This document shows, in pieces, positions 1 to 5,968 of a stretch of DNA of 12,296 nt. Under the pieces are notes generated by a model that was given only the letters and a program-made list of their open reading frames with translations, searched no databases and was not told the DNA's origin. The stretch lies in assembly GCA_900768425.1 (NCBI GenBank), contig CAAGCR010000075.1, positions 1-12,296 of the forward strand, in the 5' to 3' direction. The DNA comes from Clostridia bacterium. GTDB lineage: Bacteria > Bacillota > Clostridia > Christensenellales > UBA1242. Positions within the stretch are counted from its first letter, which is position 1, and every line of letters begins with the position of its first letter. A program made the position numbers and the translations under genes.

Positions 1-205
1 AAATTGTTTACACAATTTTGTTTGATAAATCAAACACTTCCAATAGTTTTTAGTCTATGTCGCAAAAACTTAAATGCCAATGTTGTCACATTGTTGTTTG
101 ATTTATCTAGCTCCTTGTAACAAACTATATAATCGGTTAATTTTTAATAACAAATAACATTAAACCTTTTTTAACAAAAGTCTTAAATAACATATTGGGG
201 TAAAT
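1..205. other. Intergenic region upstream of tadA
   Basis: No gene is seen here. Two small perfect hairpins sit at the left edge: AAATTGT (1-7) with ACAATTT (12-18), and GTTTGAT (20-26) with ATCAAAC (29-35). They could be the tail of a transcript entering from the left, but no clean T-run follows. A TATAAT box lies at 128-133, but no convincing -35 box stands 16-18 bases before it, so I do not call a promoter. The tadA ribosome binding site is GGGG at 197-200. Confidence 0.5.
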
Positions 206-673
206 ATGGATGAAAAATTTATGAAAATTGCTTTAAAAGAAGCACAAATTAGTTTTAATAATGATGAAGTACCAATAGGTGCGGTTATAGTTAAAGGAAC
301 AGAAGTTATAGCAAAAGCACATAATACGCGTAATAAATCACAAAATGCAATAAATCACGCAGAAATTTTGGCAATATCAAAGGCGTGTAAAAAACTAAAA
401 TCGTGGCGATTGGAAGATTGTGATATCTATGTAACACTAGAACCATGCCCAATGTGTGCTGGTGCAATTTTAAACGCAAGAATAAAGAATTTATACTTTG
501 GAGCATATGATAAAACAAGCAAAACAAACCTATTAAATCAAATAATGCAGGATGATCGCCTAAATCATAAGACCACACCAATAGGTGGCATTCTTCAAAC
601 CGAATGTAGCAACTTATTAACATCATTTTTTAAATCAAAAAGACTAAACTCAAATATAGCAAGTGAAGAATAG
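206..673 (+). CDS. tadA: tRNA-specific adenosine deaminase TadA
   Basis: This enzyme deaminates adenosine to inosine at wobble position 34 of tRNA-Arg(ACG), letting one tRNA read several arginine codons. The 155-residue protein is normal family length. The zinc deaminase signature is complete: HAE at residues 51-53 (His zinc ligand, catalytic Glu) and PCPMCAGA at 80-87 (zinc ligands Cys81 and Cys84). The NDEVPIGAV block near residue 20 and the C-terminal LNH...GGIL...ECS...LLTSFFKSKR stretch are typical of bacterial TadA. The segment after FGAYD (TSKTNLLNQI) departs from the usual GAxGS motif, a mild divergence. The ATG at 206 follows a GGGG site. The gene stands alone before the sporulation genes, and a small hairpin begins one base after its stop. 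Confidence 0.95.
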   Translation: MDEKFMKIALKEAQISFNNDEVPIGAVIVKGTEVIAKAHNTRNKSQNAINHAEILAISKACKKLKSWRLEDCDIYVTLEPCPMCAGAILNARIKNLYFGAYDKTSKTNLLNQIMQDDRLNHKTTPIGGILQTECSNLLTSFFKSKRLNSNIASEE

Positions 674-717
674 TGTTGCTAACGCAACAAATGAAAAATG
701 ATGACTGAAAACTGAAT
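674..717. repeat. Short hairpin-plus-tail intergenic repeat, copy 1
   Basis: A 6-bp hairpin, TGTTGC-TAAC-GCAACA (674-689), starts right after the tadA stop. It is followed by an AATGAAAAATGATGACTG-type tail. The same hairpin-plus-tail arrangement, with a different stem sequence, recurs at 2915-2964 (minus orientation) and 5591-5640. There is no T-run directly after the hairpin, so it is not a typical terminator. Confidence 0.6.
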
Positions 718-788
718 ATTTTAAAATTACAATTTCAAGCACCACTCAAAAAAATCATTAACAAAAAAGATTAAGCATATTATACAAT

Positions 789-1049
789 ATGTTTAATTTT
801 TTTAATGAAATTAAAAGCAAATTCAAGGGTATGAAAGATGTTATATTGCCTTACCAAAGCGTAATGCTGGGTAATTTTTTGCTTTATATTGAAGGTTTTT
901 CTTCGCTTATGACCTATACAAGACAAACCATAGTTTTTAAAGTAAAAGGGGGAGTAATAACCGTTACAGGTAAAGATTTGTTAGTTAAAGAAATGTCGCC
1001 ATCAACAATTACCATAACAGGAACAATCTCACAGGTGGAATATATATGA
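789..1049 (+). CDS. yqfC: Sporulation protein YqfC
   Basis: This is a small beta-rich protein of the YqfC family (86 residues; Bacillus homologues are slightly over 90), conserved in endospore formers and found next to yqfD. Recognisable features are a short basic N-terminal stretch, the LPYQSVMLGNFLLYIEGF segment, and a C-terminal beta region ending in ITGTISQVEYI. Its biochemical role is not known. The stop codon overlaps the yqfD start by 4 bases, so the two are almost certainly translationally coupled. The ATG at 789 has no obvious Shine-Dalgarno site. A later in-frame ATG at 831 has GGG only 2 bases before it, which is too close, so the longer form is preferred. Confidence 0.88.
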   Translation: MFNFFNEIKSKFKGMKDVILPYQSVMLGNFLLYIEGFSSLMTYTRQTIVFKVKGGVITVTGKDLLVKEMSPSTITITGTISQVEYI

Positions 1050-2167
1050 TAAACGATATTGAATTTACTTTAAAAAACCTAAACAGAGAAAGAACCTTAT
1101 CAAAAGTTTTGCAAATTTGTGAAGTGAAAGATGTCAAAATTAAAGATGATTGCTTTAGTTTTATAGTTAACAAAAAATACAAAAAAAGAGTACAGGCACT
1201 TTTATCAAAACAAGAAATTATTGTATTAAACAAAAAATGCAAAGGCGTAATTTCTTTTTTTAATAGCACAATTTTTAGAATTGGGATAATTATTCCTATT
1301 TTTATATTTCTTATATTTTTATGTATAAGCAATGCTTTTGTTTTTAATTACAAAATATACGGCAACGAACTTATAAATACACAAGAAATAGAAGATGTCT
1401 TAAAAGAACAAAACATTGCCGGCATTACTAAAAAATCGGACATAGATACAACAAAACTTACAAATGCCTTGCAAGAAATAGACAAAGTCAGTTTGGTGAG
1501 TGTTATTATTAAAGGTAACACATTAATAATAAATATAAAAGAAAAGGTATACAACTCAGAATATGAAGACAAAGGAGAGTTTACTCCATTAAAAAGCAAT
1601 TTCAATGGCATAATAACCGAAATAAGTTTAATACAAGGTACTCCACTTGTAAAAGTTGGACAAACCGTAAAAATTGGACAGGAACTAGTCGCACCATATG
1701 TAACCGATACACAAGGGCAAATCTTAACAGTAAGACCGATGGCGGATATAAAGGCAGATGTGTTTTTAACCACCATAACACAAGTTGCAGATACTAAAAT
1801 AGAAATGGTTGATACAGGTAATATAGTCAAAAACAAAACCATATCACTGTTTAACATAAATATTTTTACAAGATGTCCACCAACCCCTTTTAAAAATTAT
1901 AGAAAAGAAGAAAAAATAACAAATATGTCAAACAATATTATTCTTCCAATAAAAATAACGGAAACTGTCTTTTATGAGCAGACTGAAAACATAGTACAAA
2001 ACTATTTCAACTCAAATAAAGAACAAATTTTGCAAGATTGCCAGCAAAAAACTAGACAATTAGTAGAGAGTTGTGAGATAATAAAAGAAGAATACAAAAC
2101 AATAACCAAAGTGGCAGATATTAATCAAATCAGTTATACTGTGGTAGTAAATAAATCTATTTGCTAA
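1046..2167 (+). CDS. yqfD: Sporulation protein YqfD
   Basis: This is a membrane protein of the YqfD (SpoIV-region) family, required for sporulation in Bacillus; its molecular role is unresolved. The order of parts is a soluble N-terminal domain (about residues 1-70), one strong transmembrane helix (about 76-101, IIIPIFIFLIFLC), a region resembling an FtsQ/POTRA-like alpha-beta fold (about 104-167), and a stretch like a lipoyl-type barrel sandwich (about 186-220, with GTPLVKVGQTVKIGQELV). A C-terminal extracytoplasmic part follows. At 373 residues it is slightly shorter than typical family members of about 400. It overlaps yqfC by 4 bases. In many Firmicutes phoH and yqfF follow; here ybeY comes next after 41 bases. 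Confidence 0.9.
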   Translation: MINDIEFTLKNLNRERTLSKVLQICEVKDVKIKDDCFSFIVNKKYKKRVQALLSKQEIIVLNKKCKGVISFFNSTIFRIGIIIPIFIFLIFLCISNAFVFNYKIYGNELINTQEIEDVLKEQNIAGITKKSDIDTTKLTNALQEIDKVSLVSVIIKGNTLIINIKEKVYNSEYEDKGEFTPLKSNFNGIITEISLIQGTPLVKVGQTVKIGQELVAPYVTDTQGQILTVRPMADIKADVFLTTITQVADTKIEMVDTGNIVKNKTISLFNINIFTRCPPTPFKNYRKEEKITNMSNNIILPIKITETVFYEQTENIVQNYFNSNKEQILQDCQQKTRQLVESCEIIKEEYKTITKVADINQISYTVVVNKSIC

Positions 2168-2208
2168 TCATCACTTTTGGCAATTTGTATTTAACAAAAG
2201 GGTAGAAA

Positions 2209-2667
2209 ATGATAATTAACTTTAATGACTTTACACAAGAAGAAATGTCCAACATTCAAAAAGTTTATGATGTCGCAGAAAAAGAACTCGCACTTCCACA
2301 AGACCTAGAAGTTAATCTTGTAATAGTATCACCGGATACAATTAAAGAAATGAATAATAAATACAGGCAAGTGGATAGAGTGACCGATGTGTTGTCTTTT
2401 CCAATGCTAAACAACCTAAATGAAATTAACAGCGAATGTGATGCAACCTTTGGTGAAGTCAATATAGGCGACATTTATATATGCCGAGAACGAGCAACCG
2501 AGCAAGCACAAGAATATAATCATAGCATAAAAAGAGAAATATGCTTTCTTGCCTTGCATGGCTTATTACATCTTTTAGGTTACGACCACATAGCCCCCAA
2601 AGATGAGCAAATAATGTTCCCTCTTCAAGATAAAATATTGCAGATGGCGGAAATAACAAGAGATTAA
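2209..2667 (+). CDS. ybeY: Endoribonuclease YbeY (16S rRNA maturation)
   Basis: YbeY is a zinc-dependent single-strand endoribonuclease needed for 16S rRNA 3'-end maturation and ribosome quality control. The signature HGLLHLLGYDH is present at residues 117-127, giving the three zinc-binding histidines H117, H121 and H127. The upstream conserved block RVTDVLSFP (residues 57-65) and the GEVNIGDIYIC strand also fit. At 152 residues it is full length. The ATG follows an AAAGGG site at 2197-2202 with a 6-base spacer. In Firmicutes ybeY is normally followed by dgkA, cdd and era; here era follows after about 380 bases of repeats. Confidence 0.95.
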   Translation: MIINFNDFTQEEMSNIQKVYDVAEKELALPQDLEVNLVIVSPDTIKEMNNKYRQVDRVTDVLSFPMLNNLNEINSECDATFGEVNIGDIYICRERATEQAQEYNHSIKREICFLALHGLLHLLGYDHIAPKDEQIMFPLQDKILQMAEITRD

Positions 2668-3048
2668 AAAGACTCGGTAATTTTTCATTCTTTCAAAATT
2701 TGTTTTAAATTTTATAATCTAGAACCTTTTGTTTGGGTAAAGGTTTATAGTTGTGAAAAGTCCAGTGTTAATGCATAAGTTAATGATAACTCAAATATGT
2801 AAACCTCTCAGTCCCCTTAGCAGGGGAGCAAAAGTCGGTGAATGCTCTATGAGTTGTGTTAATAGCAAAGATTGATACTAACTCAAACTTTTATAATTTG
2901 ACAATAATTCATCATTCATCAGTCATCAGTTTTCATTCATCATTGTTGCGATAGCAACACAACCATCATTCATCAGTCATCATTTATTGCGTTAGCAATA
3001 GACTTTCACTGCAAGCATTTATGCTTGTTCACTAAAAAAGGAGTATCT
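2668..3048. other. Repeat-filled gap between ybeY and era
   Basis: No coding sequence is seen. The gap holds the left copy of the long inverted repeat (2725-2964). Then comes a TCATTCATCAGTCATCA-rich stretch with a hairpin ATTGC-GTTA-GCAAT (about 2987-3000), and finally a 6-bp hairpin CAAGCA-TTTA-TGCTTG (3012-3027) directly upstream of the era ribosome binding site. dgkA and cdd, which occupy this position in many relatives, are missing. Confidence 0.6.
2725..2964 (-). repeat. Long interspersed repeat, left inverted copy
   Basis: This is an approximate inverted copy of 5591-5852. The best block, 2824-2914, matches the reverse complement of 5641-5731 over 91 identical bases. A second block, 2788-2812, matches 5763-5787 over 25 bases. 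This copy lacks a 20-base module present in the right copy (5743-5762), so GGGG joins directly to ACTGAGAGG on the minus strand. Another hairpin-bearing module of the right copy (around 5837-5879) is replaced here by a short hairpin AACCTTT/AAAGGTT at 2723-2745. No ORF crosses it. Confidence 0.85.
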
Positions 3049-3954
3049 ATGACATACAAAAGCGGATATGTAAGTTTGGTAGGAAAGGCTAATGCCGGCA
3101 AAAGCACTCTAATTAATGCTTTAATAGGCGAAAAAGTAGCCATTGTTTCACCAAAGCCACAAACAACTAGAAATAACATTATGGGTATTTTAACCAAAGA
3201 CAATTATCAATTAGTTTTTGTTGATACACCAGGCATTCACACATCAAAAAATGCACTAGATAAATATATGATGAAAAATGTTCGCTCGGCAATAGGCGGA
3301 AGTGACATTGTTGTTTATCTAATAGATGGTAGTAAAAAACTTTACGATGATGAGTTAAAATATATTGAGAACTTAGTAAGTAAAGAAAATCCCGTAATTG
3401 TTGCAATTACCAAGGTGGATATTTTAAAATACGAAAAAGTGTATCCAATGCTTGCTAGACTATCTGAAATTAAAGGAATAAAGGAGATTATTCCATTATC
3501 ATCATTACAAAAACGCAATTTAGATGTGCTAGAAAATGCAATCTTAAAATTACTACCTGAAAGTGAAACCAAAAACTTCTTATTCAATGAAGATGAATAT
3601 ACCGATAAGTCTGTTCGCTTTTTAGTGGCAGAAATAATTAGAGAAAAAGCCCTATATTTATATGATGAAGAAATACCACATGGTTTAGCTATTGAAGTGG
3701 TAAAATTTGATGAACAAGAAAGCATAGCAAACATAGATATAGATATTATATGCGAACGCGATAGTCATAAAGCAATTGTAATAGGTAAAAAGGGCTACAA
3801 ACTAAAAGAACTAGGCGAACAAGCTAGAAAAGCCATAGAAGAATTACTACAAAAGAAAGTTATGCTAAAATTGTTTGTAAAAACCAAAAAGAACTGGCGT
3901 AACAATCAAAACGAACTAAATGACTTTGGTTATAACGAAAAGAACGACTTATAA
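3049..3954 (+). CDS. era: GTPase Era
   Basis: Era is an essential GTPase that binds the 3' end of 16S rRNA and helps 30S subunit assembly. The 301-residue protein has an N-terminal GTPase domain and a C-terminal KH RNA-binding domain. The motifs are P-loop GKANAGKS (12-19), the switch I segment PKPQTTRNNI (36-45), DTPG (59-62), TKVD (121-124, a variant of NKxD) and SSL (151-153). The KH GxxG turn is IGKKG (245-249), and the conserved tail is KNWRNN...LNDFGY. The ATG at 3049 is chosen because AAAAAAGGAG lies just before it and the protein then begins like other Era proteins. An in-frame TTG at 3025 would add eight unconserved residues from hairpin sequence. Confidence 0.96.
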   Translation: MTYKSGYVSLVGKANAGKSTLINALIGEKVAIVSPKPQTTRNNIMGILTKDNYQLVFVDTPGIHTSKNALDKYMMKNVRSAIGGSDIVVYLIDGSKKLYDDELKYIENLVSKENPVIVAITKVDILKYEKVYPMLARLSEIKGIKEIIPLSSLQKRNLDVLENAILKLLPESETKNFLFNEDEYTDKSVRFLVAEIIREKALYLYDEEIPHGLAIEVVKFDEQESIANIDIDIICERDSHKAIVIGKKGYKLKELGEQARKAIEELLQKKVMLKLFVKTKKNWRNNQNELNDFGYNEKNDL

Positions 3955-4137
3955 CGCACATAACACATAAAAAGAATGTATTATCATATGTAAAAGTGTA
4001 CATTTGTAAGTGATTATAGTAGTCATAAACAAATAATAACAAACAACAATACAAAATAAAAAGTAGGAATTTTGATAGTGCTTTTGAATAAAAAAATACA
4101 AAAACAAAAAAATTTTTATTAAAAGTTGAAAAATGTT

Positions 4138-4165
4138 TTCATTTTTTTGAAAAAATGCATACAAT
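4138..4165 (+). promoter_or_regulatory. Possible sporulation-type (sigma-E-like) promoter for yqzL
   Basis: CATACAAT at 4158-4165 is an exact match to the Bacillus sigma-E -10 consensus. Followed by A, it also fits the sigma-K pattern CATANNNTA. A TCATTTT segment at 4139-4145 resembles the sigma-E -35 box, but the 12-base spacer is short. A 6-bp inverted repeat TGAATG/CATTCA (4171-4188) lies at the predicted transcript start. The AT-rich background makes chance matches possible. Confidence 0.35.
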
Positions 4166-4213
4166 AATAATGAATGGTAACACATTCACTAAATTACAAG
4201 GGAGGTAATTAGT

Positions 4214-4378
4214 ATGAACGAAAAATTTTCTGGCAGTGCCGCAAGACTATCTTGGGAACTTTTTAAACGCACAGGTAAAATTAATTACTATCTTTTGTAT
4301 AGAAACATAGAAATGTCACCAAACCCTACCTTATCTGATTTTGTAGATGAAGAAAAAGATAACGGAATGGAAAGATAA
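4214..4378 (+). CDS. yqzL: YqzL-like small protein
   Basis: This is a 54-residue protein whose N-terminal part (LSWELFKRTGKINYYLLYRNIE, residues 12-33) closely resembles Firmicutes YqzL, a short protein encoded between era and recO. The function of YqzL is unknown. The family core is a W-x-LF-x-x-TG-x-I-x-x-YLL pattern, and here every key position is kept. The C-terminal tail (residues 35-54) is acidic and probably disordered. The start is well supported: AAGGGAGG at 4198-4205 stands 8 bases before the ATG. Two hairpins close the gene. A sporulation-like promoter candidate lies upstream, so it may be transcribed apart from era, 259 bases away. Confidence 0.82.
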   Translation: MNEKFSGSAARLSWELFKRTGKINYYLLYRNIEMSPNPTLSDFVDEEKDNGMER

Positions 4379-4382
4379 TATC

Positions 4383-4436
4383 AACTTTTAAATAGGTAAA
4401 AGTTTTTTCACTTACTTAAAAGTAAGTGATTTTTAT
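4383..4436 (+). terminator. Tandem intrinsic terminators after yqzL
   Basis: The first hairpin is AACTTTTA (4383-4390) with TAAAAGTT (4397-4404), running into T residues 4403-4408. The second and stronger is TCACTTACTT (4408-4417) with AAGTAAGTGA (4420-4429), followed by TTTTTATT. Only a short A-rich loop separates the arms of the second hairpin. Together they should end yqzL transcripts before recO. Confidence 0.75.
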
Positions 4437-4522
4437 TCCAAAAGAGTTGTCTTTTGTTAGTTCAGTCAAAATTTTACCAAAGCGACAAAATGGTTTGCCA
4501 TTTGGTGATACTAACTAGATTT

Positions 4523-4610
4523 TAACCTATGTGATATTAAAATTTGAGCAAATCAAATTTTAAGTTGCAAAACGCAACTCCGTTATAAATAACGGCATCA
4601 CAGTTTGAAT
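4523..4610 (-). repeat. Cloverleaf-like interspersed repeat, copy B
   Basis: Read on the minus strand, this is a second copy of 9454-9543. An outer stem TGTGATG/TATCACA (ending in a G-T wobble) encloses three hairpins: CCGTTA/TAACGG, GTTGC/GCAAC, and TAAAATTTGA/TCAAATTTTA. Compared with copy A, the first hairpin has two compensatory base-pair changes, while the other two differ only in their loops. The shared edges are ATTCAAACTGTGATGCC and CACATAGGTTA. Confidence 0.75.
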
Positions 4611-4626
4611 ATTAAAAAATATATAT

Positions 4627-4691
4627 GTGTCACGATTTCAAGTGTACTTTTATACAATCATAATAAACACTTTCTCTCGTTCCTTATATAT
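4627..4691 (+). repeat. Tandem structured element upstream of recO, unit 1
   Basis: This is the first of two units with an 80-base period. The first 25 bases, from GTGTCACGATTTC onward, and the last 20 or so (CACTTTCTCTCGTTCC...) are identical in both units. A nested fold is visible: an AT-rich outer stem (around 4617-4626 with 4684-4694), ACGA/TCGT, a symmetric TTTC/TCTC internal loop, AAGTGT/ACACTT, and a variable apical hairpin TTAT/ATAA. Orientation is inferred from its position before recO. Confidence 0.7.
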
Positions 4692-4706
4692 ATTACATAT
4701 ATATTG

Positions 4707-4770
4707 GTGTCACGATTTCAAGTGTACTTTTGTGCAAGCACAAGTCCACTTTCTCTCGTTCCTTATATAT
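4707..4770 (+). repeat. Tandem structured element upstream of recO, unit 2
   Basis: This is the second unit of the pair, one base shorter, ending 74 bases before the chosen recO start. All substitutions relative to unit 1 fall in the apical part, where the hairpin becomes TTGTG-CAAG-CACAA. One stem pair changes from A-T to G-C and one mismatch becomes G-C. The helix below it keeps AAGTG/CACTT. No T-run follows, so it is not a terminator by itself. Confidence 0.7.
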
Positions 4771-4844
4771 AAACATCAGTTTTGCTTGTGAGTAAACTCC
4801 CAGACAAAACTTCCGACAATGTAAAAAAATTGGAGCATATCTGT

Positions 4845-5552
4845 TTGGAAACAAAAGTTAAAGCAATAGTAATCGGCAATAAAGATTATAAAGAAAAAGA
4901 TATGTTAGTCACCTTGTTTACGCTAGAAGAAGGCATAATTACGGTGACTTTTAAAGGTGTAAAAAACACCAACGCAAAACTAAAAGCCGCCAAGGAAATT
5001 TTTTCTTTTGGCGATTTTATATATGTAAAAGGAAAAACAAATGTAGTGGTATCTGCTGATATTATGGATTCATTTTACGATATAACTAAAAACCTTAGCA
5101 ATTTTTATTCGGCTTGCAATATATTAAAAATAATCAGAACAGTTTTGCCAGAAGGCGAAACAAGTCCAAGTCTTTTTGTAGACACATTAAAAGCTTTAAA
5201 TGTCTTGTCTGAAAATAAGATAGATAGCATATATGTTTTAAATAAGTTTTTAATACGAGTTTTTGAAGGTTTTGGGTATAAATTTAATTTAAACAAATGT
5301 TCTACTTGTGGTTGTGATTTTTTATCTCATCGCTTTATGAATTTAAGATATGGTGATATTACTTGTTTTAATTGCAGAGTAGGAGAAGTGGAAGAAATTT
5401 CGCCCTCAACCTATCAAGCACTAAGAATATTATCTCAAACAGACTATTCAAATTTACAAACACTAAAACTATCAACAAACATTCTTAAAGATGCTTTCAT
5501 CATCTTACACAAAAACTACATTTTCCGCTTTAATCAAAAACTAGATGTATAA
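4845..5552 (+). CDS. recO: DNA repair protein RecO
   Basis: RecO works in the RecFOR pathway, loading RecA onto SSB-coated single-stranded DNA and annealing strands. The N-terminal OB-fold begins ETKVKAIVIGNKDYKEKDMLVTLFT, as expected for the family. A helical domain follows, with a four-cysteine zinc site CSTC...CFNC (C152, C155, C174, C177 in the 235-residue form). Length is close to the usual 240-250. The start is chosen as TTG 4845, because GGAG at 4832-4835 lies 9 bases upstream and the protein then starts like other RecO proteins. An in-frame TTG at 4782 would add 21 unconserved residues without a ribosome binding site. It sits at its usual place after era and yqzL. Confidence 0.9.
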   Translation: METKVKAIVIGNKDYKEKDMLVTLFTLEEGIITVTFKGVKNTNAKLKAAKEIFSFGDFIYVKGKTNVVVSADIMDSFYDITKNLSNFYSACNILKIIRTVLPEGETSPSLFVDTLKALNVLSENKIDSIYVLNKFLIRVFEGFGYKFNLNKCSTCGCDFLSHRFMNLRYGDITCFNCRVGEVEEISPSTYQALRILSQTDYSNLQTLKLSTNILKDAFIILHKNYIFRFNQKLDV

Positions 5553-5590
5553 TGTGAATTATGATTGATGATTGAAGAATGATAAATAAA

Positions 5591-5852
5591 GGTTGTGTTA
5601 CTACCGTAACAATGATGAATGAAAAATGCTGACTGTTGCTTGATGAATTATTGTCAAATTATAAAAGTTTGAGTTAGTATCAATCTTTGCTATTAACACA
5701 ACTCATAGAGCATTCACCGACTTTTGCTCCCATGATAAGGGGAGCTGGCACGCGTATGCGTGACTGAGAGGTTTACATATTTGAGTTGTCATTAACTTAT
5801 GTATTAACACTATACTTTTGACAACCACAAACCTTTGCTCCCGAACAAAAGG
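5591..5852 (+). repeat. Long interspersed repeat, right inverted copy
   Basis: This is the inverted counterpart of 2725-2964. It begins with GGTTGTGTTAC-TACC-GTAAC, continues through the 91-base block (5641-5731), and then has the module GCTCCC...GGGGAGC followed by a CACGC-GTAT-GCGTG hairpin (5749-5762). That hairpin is absent from the left copy. The 25-base block 5763-5787 (ACTGAGAGG...) follows, and similarity fades out by about 5852. Confidence 0.85.
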
Positions 5853-5887
5853 AGCAGTCATTTGCTATCGCAAATGACTGAGGGGTT
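5834..5887 (+). repeat. Paired-hairpin module (GCTCC/GGAGC plus GACTGAGGGG type)
   Basis: The layout is TTTGCTCC, GGAGC (stem 5837-5841 with 5851-5855), then a perfect 10-bp hairpin AGTCATTTGC-TATC-GCAAATGACT (5856-5879), then GAGGGGTTTT. The module at about 5724-5773 has the same layout with a different second hairpin (CACGC/GCGTG) and ACTGAGAGGTTT. The two look like separate members of one repeat family lying side by side. Confidence 0.65.
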
Positions 5888-5921
5888 TTCCTGCCTATTG
5901 AAAAGACGAAAAACTACATAT

Positions 5922-5957
5922 AAAAAAACGAGGCTATTATCAAATAACCCCGTTTTT
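5922..5957 (-). terminator. Intrinsic terminator of the small membrane protein gene
   Basis: On the minus strand a hairpin of about 15 positions with two mismatches (arms 5924-5938 and 5943-5957) is followed by seven T residues (complement of A 5922-5928). It begins 12 bases after the stop of the gene at 5969-6232. The plus strand also has T residues after the stem, so it could act in both directions. Confidence 0.75.
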
Positions 5958-5968
5958 ATTAAAATTTG

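Larger units (their letters stand above)
4379..4844. other. Structured intergenic region between yqzL and recO
   Basis: This stretch carries no gene. In order it holds the yqzL terminators (4383-4436), a local hairpin region around 4483-4508 (ACCAAA...TTTGGT enclosing AAATGG-TTTG-CCATTT, mutually exclusive pairings), a cloverleaf-like repeat on the minus strand (4523-4610), and two tandem 64/65-base elements (4627-4770). No clear sigma-A promoter for recO was found between the terminators and the gene. Confidence 0.6.
5553..5968. other. Repeat-filled gap downstream of recO
   Basis: No coding sequence is seen. The gap contains the hairpin-plus-tail repeat (5591-5640), the right copy of the long inverted repeat (5591-5852), a second hairpin module (5834-5887) and the terminator of the minus-strand gene (5922-5957). 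No separate T-tailed terminator for recO was identified; one of the GC-richer hairpins in the repeats may serve. Confidence 0.6.

Noticed and set aside
781..788. TATACAAT as a sigma-E promoter for yqfC
   Set aside because: It abuts the start codon, so transcription would begin inside the gene, and no matching -35 box was seen.
3025..3048. Longer Era form starting at TTG 3025
   Set aside because: It would begin inside a hairpin, has no ribosome binding site and adds eight unconserved residues; AAAAAAGGAG points to the ATG at 3049.
4627..4770. CRISPR array
   Set aside because: There are only two units of 64/65 bases, with variation inside a hairpin and no spacer of constant length; no cas genes are present.
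4782..4844. Longer RecO form starting at TTG 4782 (or GTG 4788)
   Set aside because: The extra residues do not resemble RecO and lack a ribosome binding site, whereas GGAG at 4832-4835 is correctly placed for TTG 4845.
2725..5852. Fixed inversion of the era-recO segment between inverted repeats
   Set aside because: The order and direction ybeY, era, yqzL, recO match the usual Firmicutes arrangement.
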